NCBI RefSeq assembly: GCF_900110995.1
Contig: NZ_FOJF01000003.1
Coordinates: 992,001 to 1,056,000, forward strand
Origin: Chitinophaga sp. YR573
Lineage (GTDB): Bacteria > Bacteroidota > Bacteroidia > Chitinophagales > Chitinophagaceae
Direction: 5' to 3'
DNA length: 64,000 nt
Below the pieces are notes generated by a model. That model ran no database searches and was not told where the DNA came from. It worked only from the letters and a program-made list of their open reading frames with translations. Position 1 is the stretch's first letter; each line of letters opens with the position of its first letter. Position numbers and translations under genes: made by a program. Of this stretch, positions 41,859 to 51,330 are shown in pieces.

Positions 41859-44369
41859 ATGAAAACACAACACCGGCTTTATGCCTTTTTGTTTGTACTG
41901 TTATGCAGTCACCCGCTTTTTGCACAGGATGTTTACATTAACCTGAATCAGCCACATCAGGGAATCGATGGTGCCGGCTTCTGTCATGAAGGAGACCGGC
42001 AGAATGGTAATACCTATGTTATCAGTACAGCTATCCAGCAGATGCTGGATAATCACATGACTTTGTTCAGAGACATGTTCCCTAATAAGGTATGGGAACC
42101 CTCTAAAGGAACGTTTAATGGTACGGATTCCCGTGTAGTCAGCAGTTTTCAACGCCTGAAAACCATGCAGGACAAGGGGATAAAGACAATCCTTGGTATC
42201 TGGGATGTTCCGGACTGGATGGTGAGTAATCCATCCGCCGGTTCAAATCGTAAGATCAATAACTTTGACGATTTTGCTTATTTCATTACCTCTTATCTTG
42301 TGTATGGCAAAAACAATTATGGCCTTACGGTTGATTATGTAGATGTAAATGAAACCAAAACTTCCGGTGTGAATATCTCTCTTACTGCACAGGAATATAT
42401 TACGCTGATCCAGAAATGCCAGACACTTTTTACGGCTAATGGCATCAAAACAAAAATGAGTATAGGAAGCGTATTGCTCTGGGATATCCAGTATAACAAG
42501 GATATCTACAATGCTGTAAAGAGCCTCAGCGTGGCAGGTAATCCTACCTGGCATACTTACAGGGGAGGAAGTACTACCGGTCGTGAGCCAATCTCTTACT
42601 GGGAAGCATGGGGTGCATGGCAGCAGACGCTTGACCGCAATCTGTGGGGTACTGAAACGGATTATGATGCCTACTACTGGGAAAATCCTGACCGCCTGAC
42701 CTGGCAGGGAGTAGAAGAGATGGCAGTGATGTATTACCGGAATTATTACATAGCCCGTATGTCCACATCCTCAGGTTGGTTCTGGCATCCTGAATGGCCT
42801 TCCAATAATGTGCATACCGCTTACATGAACAACTTTGAGCCAGGTGGGCAGGTTGTAGAAACCAGTCAGCCTGATGGGGATGTGATGACTGTCGCTTATA
42901 AACACACAACTAATAAAAAGTTTGTTATTCAGGTGTTGAATCAGGCTTCATCCACACATACCGTTACTTTCCACGGTGTGCCGGCTAATAAACCACTGAC
43001 TTTAATCCGTACCAGTGAAGCGGGCGACCGTTCCAAAACGGTAGGCACCTATACGCCCAGTGGCACAGACTTCACCATCACTTTGCAGGCGAATAGCTTT
43101 AATACATTTACAGGTGCGTTAGATGGCGTCGTTGATGTAGTGGCTCCCAGTACTCCGGCGAATCTCAGATCAACCGGAAAAACTTCGACCAGTATTTCAT
43201 TGGCATGGGATGCTTCTTCTGATAATATCGGGGTAGCGGGATACCAGGTATTCAATGCCGCCAATACACTTTTGGGTACTGCTTCCACTACCAGCACAAC
43301 CCTGCAGGGGCTCACTGCAAATACTTCTTATACACTGGTCGTGAAAGCCTATGATGCTGCGGGAAATTTCTCAGCAGGCAGTTCCGCTATAACGGTTGAG
43401 ACGGATACCGCTACTACTCAATCAGGTGCTGCTACCGTATATGCTGATTGTAACTTCACTGGTAGTGGGGTTTCATTAACACCGGGCACTTATACACTTT
43501 CGCAGTTACAGGCATTGGGCGTTTTGAATGATGATATCTCCTCTGTACGGGTAAAGAGCGGATACAAAATCACATTGTATACAGATGGTGGTTTTTCGGG
43601 TACTGCTGTTACGCTTACCGCAGATGATAATTGCCTGGTAGATAACAGTTTCAACGACCTCACCTCTTCTGTAAAAGTAGAGACTTATTCTCCAAACATT
43701 GCCTACAGCCGTCCGGTTTTCACTACTTCTAATGAGGATGCAACCGTGACAGGTGATAAAGCCGTGGATGCAAATGGGAATACCCGTTGGTCCAGCAGTT
43801 ATGCCAATAATCAGTCTATCGTAGTAGACCTTGGGGCAAACTATAATGTTAACCGGGTAAGATTGGCCTGGGAAGCAGCTTATGCAACAGATTACCAGAT
43901 CCAGTTTTCTACTGATAATACTACCTGGACTACTGTACGTGAATTCTGGGGTAAAACATCTGCAGTAGCAGATGACCAGACCGGTTTGAGTGGTACTGCC
44001 CGTTATGTGAAGGTGTATTGCATCAATAGAGCAACGGCCTATGGTTTCTCTCTGTATGAGTTTGAAATTTATGGTACGCTTGCAGGAGCTGCCATGGTTG
44101 CTGCAAAAAGCCAGGAGCATAGTAATGTTTCCGAAGGCATCTCGATCTTCCCCAATCCGGCCCACGACCAGGTTACTGTAAAACTAGGGACCGCCTGGTT
44201 GCAAAACAGCCGTTTGGTATTGCTTGGCACCGATGGTAAATATATCATCAGCAGGCCGGTTACCAGCACAATGGAAATATTACAGCTGTCATCTTTACCA
44301 GCTGGATTATACATTCTGAAGGTATCCAATGCAAAAGGCCAGATTACCCGTAAAATTATTAAAGAGTAA
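41859..44369 (+). CDS. T9SS-secreted modular GH30-like glycoside hydrolase
   Basis: 836 residues from the ATG at 41859 (MKTQHRLYAF), signal peptide cleaved near FAQD (residue 22). A clan GH-A barrel (about 25-330) has the acid/base candidate E165 in DVNETKT and the nucleophile candidate E266 in LWGTETDYD, most like GH30. A beta-sandwich (about 335-420) follows, as usual in GH30. Then fibronectin III (428-515), a beta/gamma-crystallin domain (524-607: ITLYTDGGFSGTAVTLTADD), an F5/8C carbohydrate-binding domain (613-738) and a T9SS type A sorting domain (763-836: ISIFPNPAHDQVTV ... LPAGLYILKV). Exact substrate unknown; could be xylan or galactan. Single gene. Confidence 0.78.
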   Translation: MKTQHRLYAFLFVLLCSHPLFAQDVYINLNQPHQGIDGAGFCHEGDRQNGNTYVISTAIQQMLDNHMTLFRDMFPNKVWEPSKGTFNGTDSRVVSSFQRLKTMQDKGIKTILGIWDVPDWMVSNPSAGSNRKINNFDDFAYFITSYLVYGKNNYGLTVDYVDVNETKTSGVNISLTAQEYITLIQKCQTLFTANGIKTKMSIGSVLLWDIQYNKDIYNAVKSLSVAGNPTWHTYRGGSTTGREPISYWEAWGAWQQTLDRNLWGTETDYDAYYWENPDRLTWQGVEEMAVMYYRNYYIARMSTSSGWFWHPEWPSNNVHTAYMNNFEPGGQVVETSQPDGDVMTVAYKHTTNKKFVIQVLNQASSTHTVTFHGVPANKPLTLIRTSEAGDRSKTVGTYTPSGTDFTITLQANSFNTFTGALDGVVDVVAPSTPANLRSTGKTSTSISLAWDASSDNIGVAGYQVFNAANTLLGTASTTSTTLQGLTANTSYTLVVKAYDAAGNFSAGSSAITVETDTATTQSGAATVYADCNFTGSGVSLTPGTYTLSQLQALGVLNDDISSVRVKSGYKITLYTDGGFSGTAVTLTADDNCLVDNSFNDLTSSVKVETYSPNIAYSRPVFTTSNEDATVTGDKAVDANGNTRWSSSYANNQSIVVDLGANYNVNRVRLAWEAAYATDYQIQFSTDNTTWTTVREFWGKTSAVADDQTGLSGTARYVKVYCINRATAYGFSLYEFEIYGTLAGAAMVAAKSQEHSNVSEGISIFPNPAHDQVTVKLGTAWLQNSRLVLLGTDGKYIISRPVTSTMEILQLSSLPAGLYILKVSNAKGQITRKIIKE

Positions 44370-44387
44370 GAAAATTCATTAGCAGGA

Positions 44388-44426
44388 GAGCGGTTGCCCG
44401 GATAGGGTGGCCGCTTTTGTTTTTTA
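44388..44426 (+). terminator. Intrinsic terminator
   Basis: AGCGGTTGCCC pairs with GGGTGGCCGCT (with internal G-T pairs), followed by TTTTGTTTTTT. Confidence 0.7.
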
Positions 44427-44506
44427 GGACTATATTTCAGTTTTTATACCCCAATCCCTGATATTGATCATGTAACTCAAACTCATAACCATTAAAGATT
44501 GCCCGG

Positions 44507-45382
44507 ATGTTTAAAGACATTGTATTAGAAATTCCCTCACTCGCCCCCAATGATTGTTTTTCAGTTTCCTTAGAAAAACCGGAGGAACTGGCTGGGCCGC
44601 TTCATTTTCATGAGGAGATGGAGCTAAACCTGATTATGGATGCTGCAGGTACCCAGCGTATTATAGGCGACCATATCGGCGAAACAGGAAATATGGAATT
44701 AGTGCTTATCGGACCTGATCTGCCACATGGATGGTTTAATCATCATTGCGTATCCGGTAATATCCGGGAGGTGACCATTCAATTTAATAAGGAGTTGTTT
44801 CCGCTGGCCCTGCTTCAAAAGAACCAGTTATTCAACATCCGGAAAATGTTTGAAGATGCAAAGCGGGGGTTGCTTTTTTCACAGGAAACTGTGCAGAAAA
44901 TCTCTCCCCGTATCATGGCGCTAAACAGGAAAACCGGTTTTGATTCAGTACTTGAACTGCTCTCAGTACTACATGATTTATCAATGGCGCGTGATACCTG
45001 TACATTATCAGATATCACGTTTACCAAAGAAAGGCATGTGTTTAACAGCCGGAGAATTGAGCAGGTATTTGAATTTCTTTATCGCAATTTTGCGGAAAAA
45101 ATAACCCTGTCTGATGTCTCTGGCATTGCGAATATGTCTGACGGTTCTTTCAGCAGATTTATTAAAATTCATACAGGACATAGCTTTACAGAAAATCTGA
45201 TTAAGATCCGCCTTGGACATGTGTCACGGATGCTGATAAACTCTTCTTATTCTGTCAATGAAATTGCCAGTAAATGCGGATTTCATAATATGGCCAACTT
45301 TAACCGCATATTCAGGGAAAGAAAAGGATGTAGTCCCAAAGAGTTTAAACGAAAATATAAAGGCAAATGTGTATTCATCTGA
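44507..45382 (+). CDS. AraC-family transcriptional regulator
   Basis: 291 residues. N-terminal cupin-like effector domain (GPLHFHEEMELNLIMDAAG ... LVLIGPDLPHGW, about 30-80) and C-terminal AraC DNA-binding domain with two HTHs (about 190-285: EKITLSDVSGIANMSDGSFSRFIKIHTG and SVNEIASKCGFHNMANFNRIFRERKGCSPKEFKRKY). Family members of this kind control sugar-use genes. The GH30-like gene upstream is a candidate target. Confidence 0.9.
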   Translation: MFKDIVLEIPSLAPNDCFSVSLEKPEELAGPLHFHEEMELNLIMDAAGTQRIIGDHIGETGNMELVLIGPDLPHGWFNHHCVSGNIREVTIQFNKELFPLALLQKNQLFNIRKMFEDAKRGLLFSQETVQKISPRIMALNRKTGFDSVLELLSVLHDLSMARDTCTLSDITFTKERHVFNSRRIEQVFEFLYRNFAEKITLSDVSGIANMSDGSFSRFIKIHTGHSFTENLIKIRLGHVSRMLINSSYSVNEIASKCGFHNMANFNRIFRERKGCSPKEFKRKYKGKCVFI

Positions 45383-45390
45383 TGTAAAAG

Positions 45391-45419
45391 AAAAACGGGC
45401 TATATCAGCCCGTTTTTTG
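45391..45419 (+). terminator. Intrinsic terminator
   Basis: AAAAACGGGCT/AGCCCGTTTTTT with a 5-base loop (45391-45418), followed by T-run. Confidence 0.85.
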
Positions 45420-45446
45420 TTAAATTACTATTCTCAATTGTTTGCT

Positions 45447-46430
45447 ATGGATAAGACTGCTTTACAACAAATACAATGGCCCGTACTGGATTATAATAGC
45501 TGGAAAGATACACTAGCTACTGTGCATCTATGGACGCAGATTATAGGAAAGATCCGTCTGAGGAAGATGCCCTGGTTAAATCATTCCTGGCATGTGACGT
45601 TGTATGTGAATCCCTATGGATTGGGTACAGGAAGCATTCCATATGAGAATGGGATTTTTCAGATAGACTTCGACTTTATACACCATGAGCTGGTAATTGT
45701 TACCAGTAATGGTAAAAGGGAAACGGTAGCTCTGAGGCCCAGAACCGTTGCCAGTTTCTATAACGAAGTATTTGAAAAGTTGAAAGTATTGGATATTGAT
45801 GTAACCATTTATACCGTGCCCTGTGAATTAGAAGGAGTCATTCCTTTTGAAAAGGATGAAATCCATCAGTCATACGATCCAAAAAAAATGGAAGACTACT
45901 GGCTGGCGCTTGTAAAGATCAACAACATCTTTACCCGGTTCAGGGCCCGCTTCACCGGCAAATGCAGCCCTGTACATTTCTTCTGGGGTGCTTTCGATCT
46001 TGCTGTTACAAGGTTTTCAGGAAGAGATGCACCACAGCATCAGGGAGAAGCACCTAATATGCCCGCGGATGTAATGAAGGAAGCGTATTCCAAAGAAGTA
46101 AGCTCCTGTGGATTCTGGCCAGGCAATGATCAATACCCACACGCTGCTTTTTATGCTTACTGTTATCCTGCTACACCTGCTTTCGGAGAACAGCCTGTTA
46201 AGCCTGCCGGCGCTTTCTATAGTAAGGAGATGGGAGAGTTCCTGATGCCATATGAGGTAGCTATGCAGGCAGATGATCCCGAAGAAGCGATATTAGCATT
46301 CCTGCAAACTACCTATGAAGCAGCAGCCATTACAGGTAACTGGAATCGTAAAGAACTGGAATGTGATTTTACACAGTTCGAAACAGCATATGGGTGTTTC
46401 AAAGAAGTGACGAATACTTTGGAGGATTAA
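45447..46430 (+). CDS. DUF5996 family protein
   Basis: 327 residues from the ATG at 45447 (MDKTALQQIQWP); the frame open to 45258 lies inside the AraC gene and across its terminator. The sequence matches DUF5996: WPVLDYNSWKDTLATVHLWTQIIGKIRL, NHSWHVTLYVNPYGL, HHELVIVTSNG, VHFFWGAFDLAVTRFSGR and SSCGFWPGNDQYPHAAFYAYCYP. The function of this family is not known. Cytosolic, no signal peptide. Confidence 0.85.
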   Translation: MDKTALQQIQWPVLDYNSWKDTLATVHLWTQIIGKIRLRKMPWLNHSWHVTLYVNPYGLGTGSIPYENGIFQIDFDFIHHELVIVTSNGKRETVALRPRTVASFYNEVFEKLKVLDIDVTIYTVPCELEGVIPFEKDEIHQSYDPKKMEDYWLALVKINNIFTRFRARFTGKCSPVHFFWGAFDLAVTRFSGRDAPQHQGEAPNMPADVMKEAYSKEVSSCGFWPGNDQYPHAAFYAYCYPATPAFGEQPVKPAGAFYSKEMGEFLMPYEVAMQADDPEEAILAFLQTTYEAAAITGNWNRKELECDFTQFETAYGCFKEVTNTLED

Positions 46431-46492
46431 CGAAATAAAGTACTATAAAGCAAATTATTGTTGCAATTTTACGGCGCAAAATCCGTAATAAC

Positions 46493-47488
46493 ATGTTACC
46501 CGCCGACATATTTAAAGAGGTTATACAAGATCTTCCAGACCAGACTACCATTGCGATAGCTATCCTGAAAAACGGCCAGATTTCTTTTGATGGACTGATA
46601 AAAACAGATGGTGTAGTGCTGCCATCGAAGAATGAACGTGCTATCTTTGAAATTGGTTCCGTGACCAAAGTATTCGCCGGGTATATACTGGCGCGATGGG
46701 TGCTGGGAGGAAAAGTGAAGCTGCATGACCCTATTAGCCAGTACCTGCCTTTTAATCTACATGGTAATCCGCCTATCACATGGGCACAACTGGCGTTGCA
46801 TACGGCTGGGTTACCCAAAATGCCACACGACATTGAACAATACCCTGATTATGATCCTGCTAATCCGCTCAGGGATTATGATAGCCAGCGGCTGGAACAT
46901 TATTTATCCAATCAGTTGCAATTAGATAGCCAGCCCGGGGAGGTGTATCAGTACTCAAACCTTGGTTTCGGGATACTGAGTTACATGACGTCTCATATAG
47001 AAAGAAAGTCATTTGCCGATTTGGTAGAGGAGCATATTTTTAAGCCATTAGGGATGGTCAATTCATCCTTTGATGCAAAGAGTACTTCCGCAATAAAAGG
47101 CATTGATGCGGCCGGCAATACCTGCCCACATTGGGATGGTGGTATCATGAACGGCTGCCTGGGTATTCTCTCTTCTGCGGAAGACCTGATCAGGTTCGGC
47201 GCTATCTACCTTGATTCCTCAAGTGATATTGTCAATTTCCAGTTGGAAAATACTTTTGACGTACCGCCTGGTGGTTTTCATAGTAACCTGGGATGGGGGC
47301 AGCGGACTTTACCCAACGGTATTCCCATGTTGGGCATCAATGGCGGAACAGCCGGTACAGGCGCTTCTTTGCTTGTAAATCGCCGGGATCATTCCGCCAT
47401 TGCGGTATTGACGAATATTGTTCCGGAATACTATATGGAACACATTTACCCGTTGAATAAACAATTGCTGATATCACTGACACTGTGA
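46493..47488 (+). CDS. Class C beta-lactamase-type serine hydrolase, cytosolic
   Basis: 331 residues, without signal peptide. Active-site S56-V-T-K59 motif, Y154-S-N156 motif, and GINGGTAGTG in place of the KTG box. The YQYSNLGFGIL and FKPLGMVNSSF segments are typical. Such proteins act as esterases or D-peptidases more often than as antibiotic hydrolases; absence of a signal peptide points away from resistance. Overlaps the convergent esterase gene by 15 bp. Confidence 0.88.
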   Translation: MLPADIFKEVIQDLPDQTTIAIAILKNGQISFDGLIKTDGVVLPSKNERAIFEIGSVTKVFAGYILARWVLGGKVKLHDPISQYLPFNLHGNPPITWAQLALHTAGLPKMPHDIEQYPDYDPANPLRDYDSQRLEHYLSNQLQLDSQPGEVYQYSNLGFGILSYMTSHIERKSFADLVEEHIFKPLGMVNSSFDAKSTSAIKGIDAAGNTCPHWDGGIMNGCLGILSSAEDLIRFGAIYLDSSSDIVNFQLENTFDVPPGGFHSNLGWGQRTLPNGIPMLGINGGTAGTGASLLVNRRDHSAIAVLTNIVPEYYMEHIYPLNKQLLISLTL

Positions 47489-48706
47489 AGTAAGAAATTT
47501 GATAGTTGTTTTATTGAGATCACTAAAGAAATGGTGTGCTGCATACATCTCATCAATCTGGTCCGTTACGAAAAGCCGTTGGGAAACGTTGAGTGATTTG
47601 TAAGTAGGGTAGGTAGTCGGATTAGCCAGTAAAATTGGCGCCAGGCTATCTGCCGTTATTGTCATATAATTTTTAGCATCCATCCAGTGATTCGTTTTCA
47701 ACTCATTGAAAAAGGCCGTAGAAGTTGTTATACTGATATCAGATCTTCTGGCAAAACGTTCCGGATAAGCAGGTGATTTATCCTGCAGGAAGTATTTACT
47801 GCATACTCCTCTACCTGTTAACAATTGAGAGTAGGTCAAAGCATCTGCATCTCCCTGAGTGCCTACCTGGTCATTATCATCATACTTAGCCATACAAAAC
47901 TGGAAAGGTATCACTGAAGTATTGAAAACTACCTGAAAACCCTGTGCACAATAAGCGATACCGGATTTAAATTTATATAAATAAGATAAAGAACAGGAGA
48001 AAGCACCACCATTACTCATACCTATAGAGTACAGAGGGATAGTTGGATTGGCATAACCCCGTGCATAAAAGGTGTCACGTATCGCTTTGATATTGGCATA
48101 GTCTATACTGGTAGTGCTATCCAGCGGTAAGGTTTGCCATCTCAGGTTTCCGTCTCCGTTTGTGTCTGTTCCTAATGATACCTCTTCTGCTTCTGTAACA
48201 ACCACGGCAAAGCCTGCATTTACCAGGTCTCTTATCATCAGTATCCAGTCGTAGTTGTTAGCGATATTCTGAGCACTGCCACCGGTACCATGCAGCAGAA
48301 AAGCAATACCCTTAGGACTGGAAGGGAAATAATAGTATACATTTTTCAGAATGTTCACGCCTTTTATCTTCTCATATTGCAGTGTATAGGCAACTGATGT
48401 TTTTGTAGTAGCAGTGACTGTTACATTCTGAGCAGGCATCACAAAGCTGTTATGCCATTCTCCGCTATTCTGTAAGAGATTGGTAAAGCCTGTCCAGCTA
48501 TCAAATACGGCATTGTCCGGAATAGCGGTCGACCAGATATTTACAGTATCCCCAATTTTATATTTACCACTTCCGTAGCCATTAACGACAGTAACCGTAG
48601 CGCTGTCGGTAATAGTATTGTTGTTATCCGGAGCAGGAGTGCTGGATTTCTGGCAGGCGCTAAACAGAGTCAGGCACAGCAGTCCACCAAATAATAAAGA
48701 TCTCAT
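47474..48706 (-). CDS. Esterase lipoprotein (alpha/beta hydrolase) with Ig/InlB-like repeat
   Basis: 410 residues from the ATG at 48706 (MRSLLFGGLLCL); lipobox Cys at 18. A bacterial-repeat (InlB-B like) module (about 35-105: DTVNIWSTAIPDNAVFDSW ... FVMPAQNVTVTATTK) precedes an alpha/beta hydrolase domain. Oxyanion motif LLHGTGGS (138-145) and nucleophile S231 in GMSNGG. It resembles PHB-depolymerase/feruloyl-esterase-type enzymes. In a sugar-degrading context it may remove acyl groups from polysaccharides. Confidence 0.8.
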   Translation of the reverse strand: MRSLLFGGLLCLTLFSACQKSSTPAPDNNNTITDSATVTVVNGYGSGKYKIGDTVNIWSTAIPDNAVFDSWTGFTNLLQNSGEWHNSFVMPAQNVTVTATTKTSVAYTLQYEKIKGVNILKNVYYYFPSSPKGIAFLLHGTGGSAQNIANNYDWILMIRDLVNAGFAVVVTEAEEVSLGTDTNGDGNLRWQTLPLDSTTSIDYANIKAIRDTFYARGYANPTIPLYSIGMSNGGAFSCSLSYLYKFKSGIAYCAQGFQVVFNTSVIPFQFCMAKYDDNDQVGTQGDADALTYSQLLTGRGVCSKYFLQDKSPAYPERFARRSDISITTSTAFFNELKTNHWMDAKNYMTITADSLAPILLANPTTYPTYKSLNVSQRLFVTDQIDEMYAAHHFFSDLNKTTIKFLTSQCQ

Positions 48707-48910
48707 AGTGATTGTCCCTTTAGTCAAATGTGCTAACAAGATAAAAATCTATAGTGATATTTACAAGATTATTTTAATATGAGTATTATGTTGATTATCA
48801 GTATGTATTATCTAGTCTGAAAATATACAATCGGTTGCATTTTAAAATTGCCTTATATTCGTTTCGCCCTTTTTATATCAAAATCCATGTTATTAATGAT
48901 GAACTATACA

Positions 48911-50077
48911 ATGGAGAAAACCATGAGATGGTTTGGCCCAAATGATCCGGTTACCTTATCAGATATCAGACAATCAGGATGTACAGGCGTAGTGACTGCC
49001 CTGCATCATATACCTGTTGGCGAAATATGGACGGTTACAGAGATCAATAAAAGAAAGGAATTGATTATGGCAGCAGGCATGAGCTGGACTGTCATCGAAA
49101 GCCTGCCTGTAAGTGAGGAAATCAAAAAACAATCCGGTGATTATCTGAGGCATATAGTGAATTATAAGCAAAGCTTACGTAATGTAGCGTCATGCGGACT
49201 GAAAGTAGTTACCTATAATTTTATGCCGGTGCTTGATTGGGTACGCACTGATATTGCTTATACCTTAGCGGATGGCTCGAGAGCGTTACGTTTTGAACGG
49301 TCTGCCTTTATTGCCTTTGATCTGTTTTTATTAAGAAGACCAGGTGCTGAAAGTGATTATAATACAGAAGAAATCAATAAGGCATTCCTGTTATTGCAGT
49401 CGATGAGTAAAGAGGCCCAGGCAACGTTGTATAAAAATGTATTATTAGGATTACCGGGAAGTGATGAGCCATTCACTGCTCTACAGGTATTAGAGGCACT
49501 GGATACTTATAAAGGAATAGATGCAGACCAGCTACGGCAGCACTTATATTATTTCCTGCGGGAGATCATACCCATTGTGGAAGAAGCAGGATTAAAACTG
49601 GCTATCCATCCGGATGATCCTCCTTTCCCTGTATTAGGACTGCCACGCATTTTAAGCACTGAAGAAGACGTTAATAAGCTGTTACAGGCAGTTCCCTCAG
49701 CAGCTAATGGATTATGCTTCTGTACAGGTTCATTTGGCGTAAGAGCAGACAATGATCTGCCGGGTATGGTGCAGCGATTGGGAGATCATATCCATTTTGT
49801 TCACTTACGCAATACTCAAAAAGATAAAGACAATAACTTCTTTGAATCCAATCATCTGGAAGGAAGCGTAAACATGTTTGCAGTGGTAAAAGAACTGGTA
49901 TTATTGATGCAAAGGAAAGGCATTTCTATTCCTATGAGGCCAGATCATGGGCATCAGATGCTGGATGATCTGAATAAAACCACTTATCCCGGCTATTCGG
50001 CTATCGGCAGGTTAAAAGGTCTGGCTGCATTAACAGGACTGGAAATGGGCATTGTCCTTAGCGAAAAAACAAACTAA
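48911..50077 (+). CDS. uxuA: Mannonate dehydratase
   Basis: 388 or 389 residues from the ATG at 48911 (MEKTMRWFGPNDPVTL), matching the usual start of UxuA; in-frame ATGs further up (48899, 48848) are possible but not family-like. It dehydrates D-mannonate to 2-keto-3-deoxygluconate in glucuronate breakdown. Seen: metal and substrate residues in ALHHIPVGEIW, LKLAIHPDDPPFPVLGLPRI, GLCFCTGSFGVRADND, HFVHLRNT and MRPDHGHQML. A -7-like TATATTCG lies at 48854-48861. No other uronate gene is adjacent. Confidence 0.94.
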   Translation: MEKTMRWFGPNDPVTLSDIRQSGCTGVVTALHHIPVGEIWTVTEINKRKELIMAAGMSWTVIESLPVSEEIKKQSGDYLRHIVNYKQSLRNVASCGLKVVTYNFMPVLDWVRTDIAYTLADGSRALRFERSAFIAFDLFLLRRPGAESDYNTEEINKAFLLLQSMSKEAQATLYKNVLLGLPGSDEPFTALQVLEALDTYKGIDADQLRQHLYYFLREIIPIVEEAGLKLAIHPDDPPFPVLGLPRILSTEEDVNKLLQAVPSAANGLCFCTGSFGVRADNDLPGMVQRLGDHIHFVHLRNTQKDKDNNFFESNHLEGSVNMFAVVKELVLLMQRKGISIPMRPDHGHQMLDDLNKTTYPGYSAIGRLKGLAALTGLEMGIVLSEKTN

Positions 50078-50103
50078 AGGTTGCATCTTGCAACCTTTAG
50101 TTT
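50071..50103. terminator. Bidirectional terminator
   Basis: Perfect 15-bp stem AAACTAAAGGTTGCA/TGCAACCTTTAGTTT, 3-base loop, overlapping the uxuA stop codon. It serves uxuA and the convergent lyase gene. Confidence 0.85.
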
Positions 50104-50105
50104 TA

Positions 50106-50870
50106 TTAAAATAGATGTTCAAAGCTACCATCTGTAACTATCTCTCCAACCAACTCATTCATTCTTTGATAAATATTCTTATGTAAGAATGGTCCCATGC
50201 TAATTCTCTTAACACCTGCTTTTTGTAAATGCTTAAAATCAGGTAGGCCCGGAATACACATTACATTAACAGGTAACATTGAATGCGCTGTTACTTTTTC
50301 TATATCTGCCATCTTTGTAATGCATGGTAAAAACAGGCCATGTACTCCTGTATGCTGATATAGATCAATCCTCGAAATGGCATCATCCAGCGCATTGGGT
50401 AAACCAAGGAGAAAGCTGTCTGTACGCACATTAATAAACATCCCAACATCCAGCAAACTGGTAATACGTTCCAGCTTTTCCGCAAAAACTTTTGCATCAA
50501 CGATACTTCTTTTGCCACTGACTACAATTGAATCTTCTATATTGATACCGGAAACCCCTGTTTCGTGTAATCGTCTTATAACACTGACAATCTCTTCCGG
50601 CGTATCTCCATAGCCAAATTCTATATCAACAGTAAAAGGAATAGAAACAGCAGCAGTTATATTTTTAATAATAAATAAATACTCTTCTATGCTCATTTCC
50701 TCTCCATCTGCATATCCCAATGTTTCTGCTACAGCGGCACTGGATGTACCTATCGCTTTAAAGTTTTGTTGTTCGAATATTTTAGCGCTCTGTGCATTCC
50801 ATACATTACCTATGAGTAATGGTATGGGTTGATGATGTAATGCTGAAAATTCTTCAAATCTGTTTTTCAT
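50106..50870 (-). CDS. Isocitrate lyase/PEP mutase superfamily protein
   Basis: 254 residues. TIM-barrel of the PEP mutase / 2-methylisocitrate lyase family: LIGNVWNAQSAKIFEQQ, the Mg-binding VDIEFGYGDTPEE, GINIEDS, and VNVMCIPGLPDF. The KKCGH active-site motif of isocitrate lyase is absent; instead SGKRS is found, so it acts on another small keto- or hydroxy-acid (oxaloacetate decarboxylase or similar). It starts 12 bp after the SnoaL-like gene, so they form one operon. Confidence 0.85.
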   Translation of the reverse strand: MKNRFEEFSALHHQPIPLLIGNVWNAQSAKIFEQQNFKAIGTSSAAVAETLGYADGEEMSIEEYLFIIKNITAAVSIPFTVDIEFGYGDTPEEIVSVIRRLHETGVSGINIEDSIVVSGKRSIVDAKVFAEKLERITSLLDVGMFINVRTDSFLLGLPNALDDAISRIDLYQHTGVHGLFLPCITKMADIEKVTAHSMLPVNVMCIPGLPDFKHLQKAGVKRISMGPFLHKNIYQRMNELVGEIVTDGSFEHLF

Positions 50871-50882
50871 GTCTGCTATTAT

Positions 50883-51263
50883 TTAAGGTATGAGATCAGC
50901 TTCTGCGCCGAATGCATGATCAATAATAATTTTCCAGCTGCCATCAGCCTGTTGTTTCATTACCTCTATACCTTTAGCGCTGATTTTCACCTCGCCATTG
51001 TCGGTAATACTCCATTCAGACCTTCCTACAGCAATATTCTCTGTCTGGAGACAGTAAACAGTTTTAATCTCCATTTTGCCTTTGATAGATAAGATACTCT
51101 TTACTGCTTCTTCAAATTTTTCTTTTCCGGAAACGGATGTTCCTGGTTCAGGTACTATAATACCTGTAACATCATACATGCTCATTACAATGTCAGCGTT
51201 ACCTGTGTTGAATGCGTTTGCCAGTGATGCATGCACATCTTGTGCTTTTGTTGGTAGATTCAT
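50883..51263 (-). CDS. SnoaL/DUF4440-like protein (NTF2 fold)
   Basis: 126 residues. NTF2-like fold: VHASLANAFNTGNADIVMSMYDVTGIIVPEPG ... KEKFEEAVKSIL ... VYCLQTENIAVGRSEWSI ... ADGSWKIIIDHAFG. Such proteins occur as small enzymes or stress proteins (SgcJ/EcaC type). First gene of a two-gene operon with the lyase; the promoter carries an 18-bp element also found before the AraC gene. Confidence 0.82.
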   Translation of the reverse strand: MNLPTKAQDVHASLANAFNTGNADIVMSMYDVTGIIVPEPGTSVSGKEKFEEAVKSILSIKGKMEIKTVYCLQTENIAVGRSEWSITDNGEVKISAKGIEVMKQQADGSWKIIIDHAFGAEADLIP

Positions 51264-51283
51264 TTTTTGAGTTTTTAGTTATA

Positions 51284-51327
51284 CAAAACTAAACCTCATG
51301 GATCTACTGAAATTGTACAAATCGGAA
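51284..51327 (-). promoter_or_regulatory. Promoter and shared 18-bp element of the SnoaL-lyase operon
   Basis: On the minus strand a -7 box TAGTTTTG (51284-51291), and 18 bp upstream the element AAATTGTACAAATCGGAA (51310-51327, plus-strand reading), identical to one before the AraC gene. Confidence 0.65.
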
Positions 51328-51330
51328 GTA

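Noticed and set aside
45258..45446. Upstream extension of the DUF5996 gene
   Set aside because: It overlaps the AraC gene and crosses its terminator; the family usually starts near MDKTALQQIQWP.
46493..47488. Antibiotic resistance beta-lactamase
   Set aside because: SxxK and YxN are present but no signal peptide; likely an esterase or peptidase.
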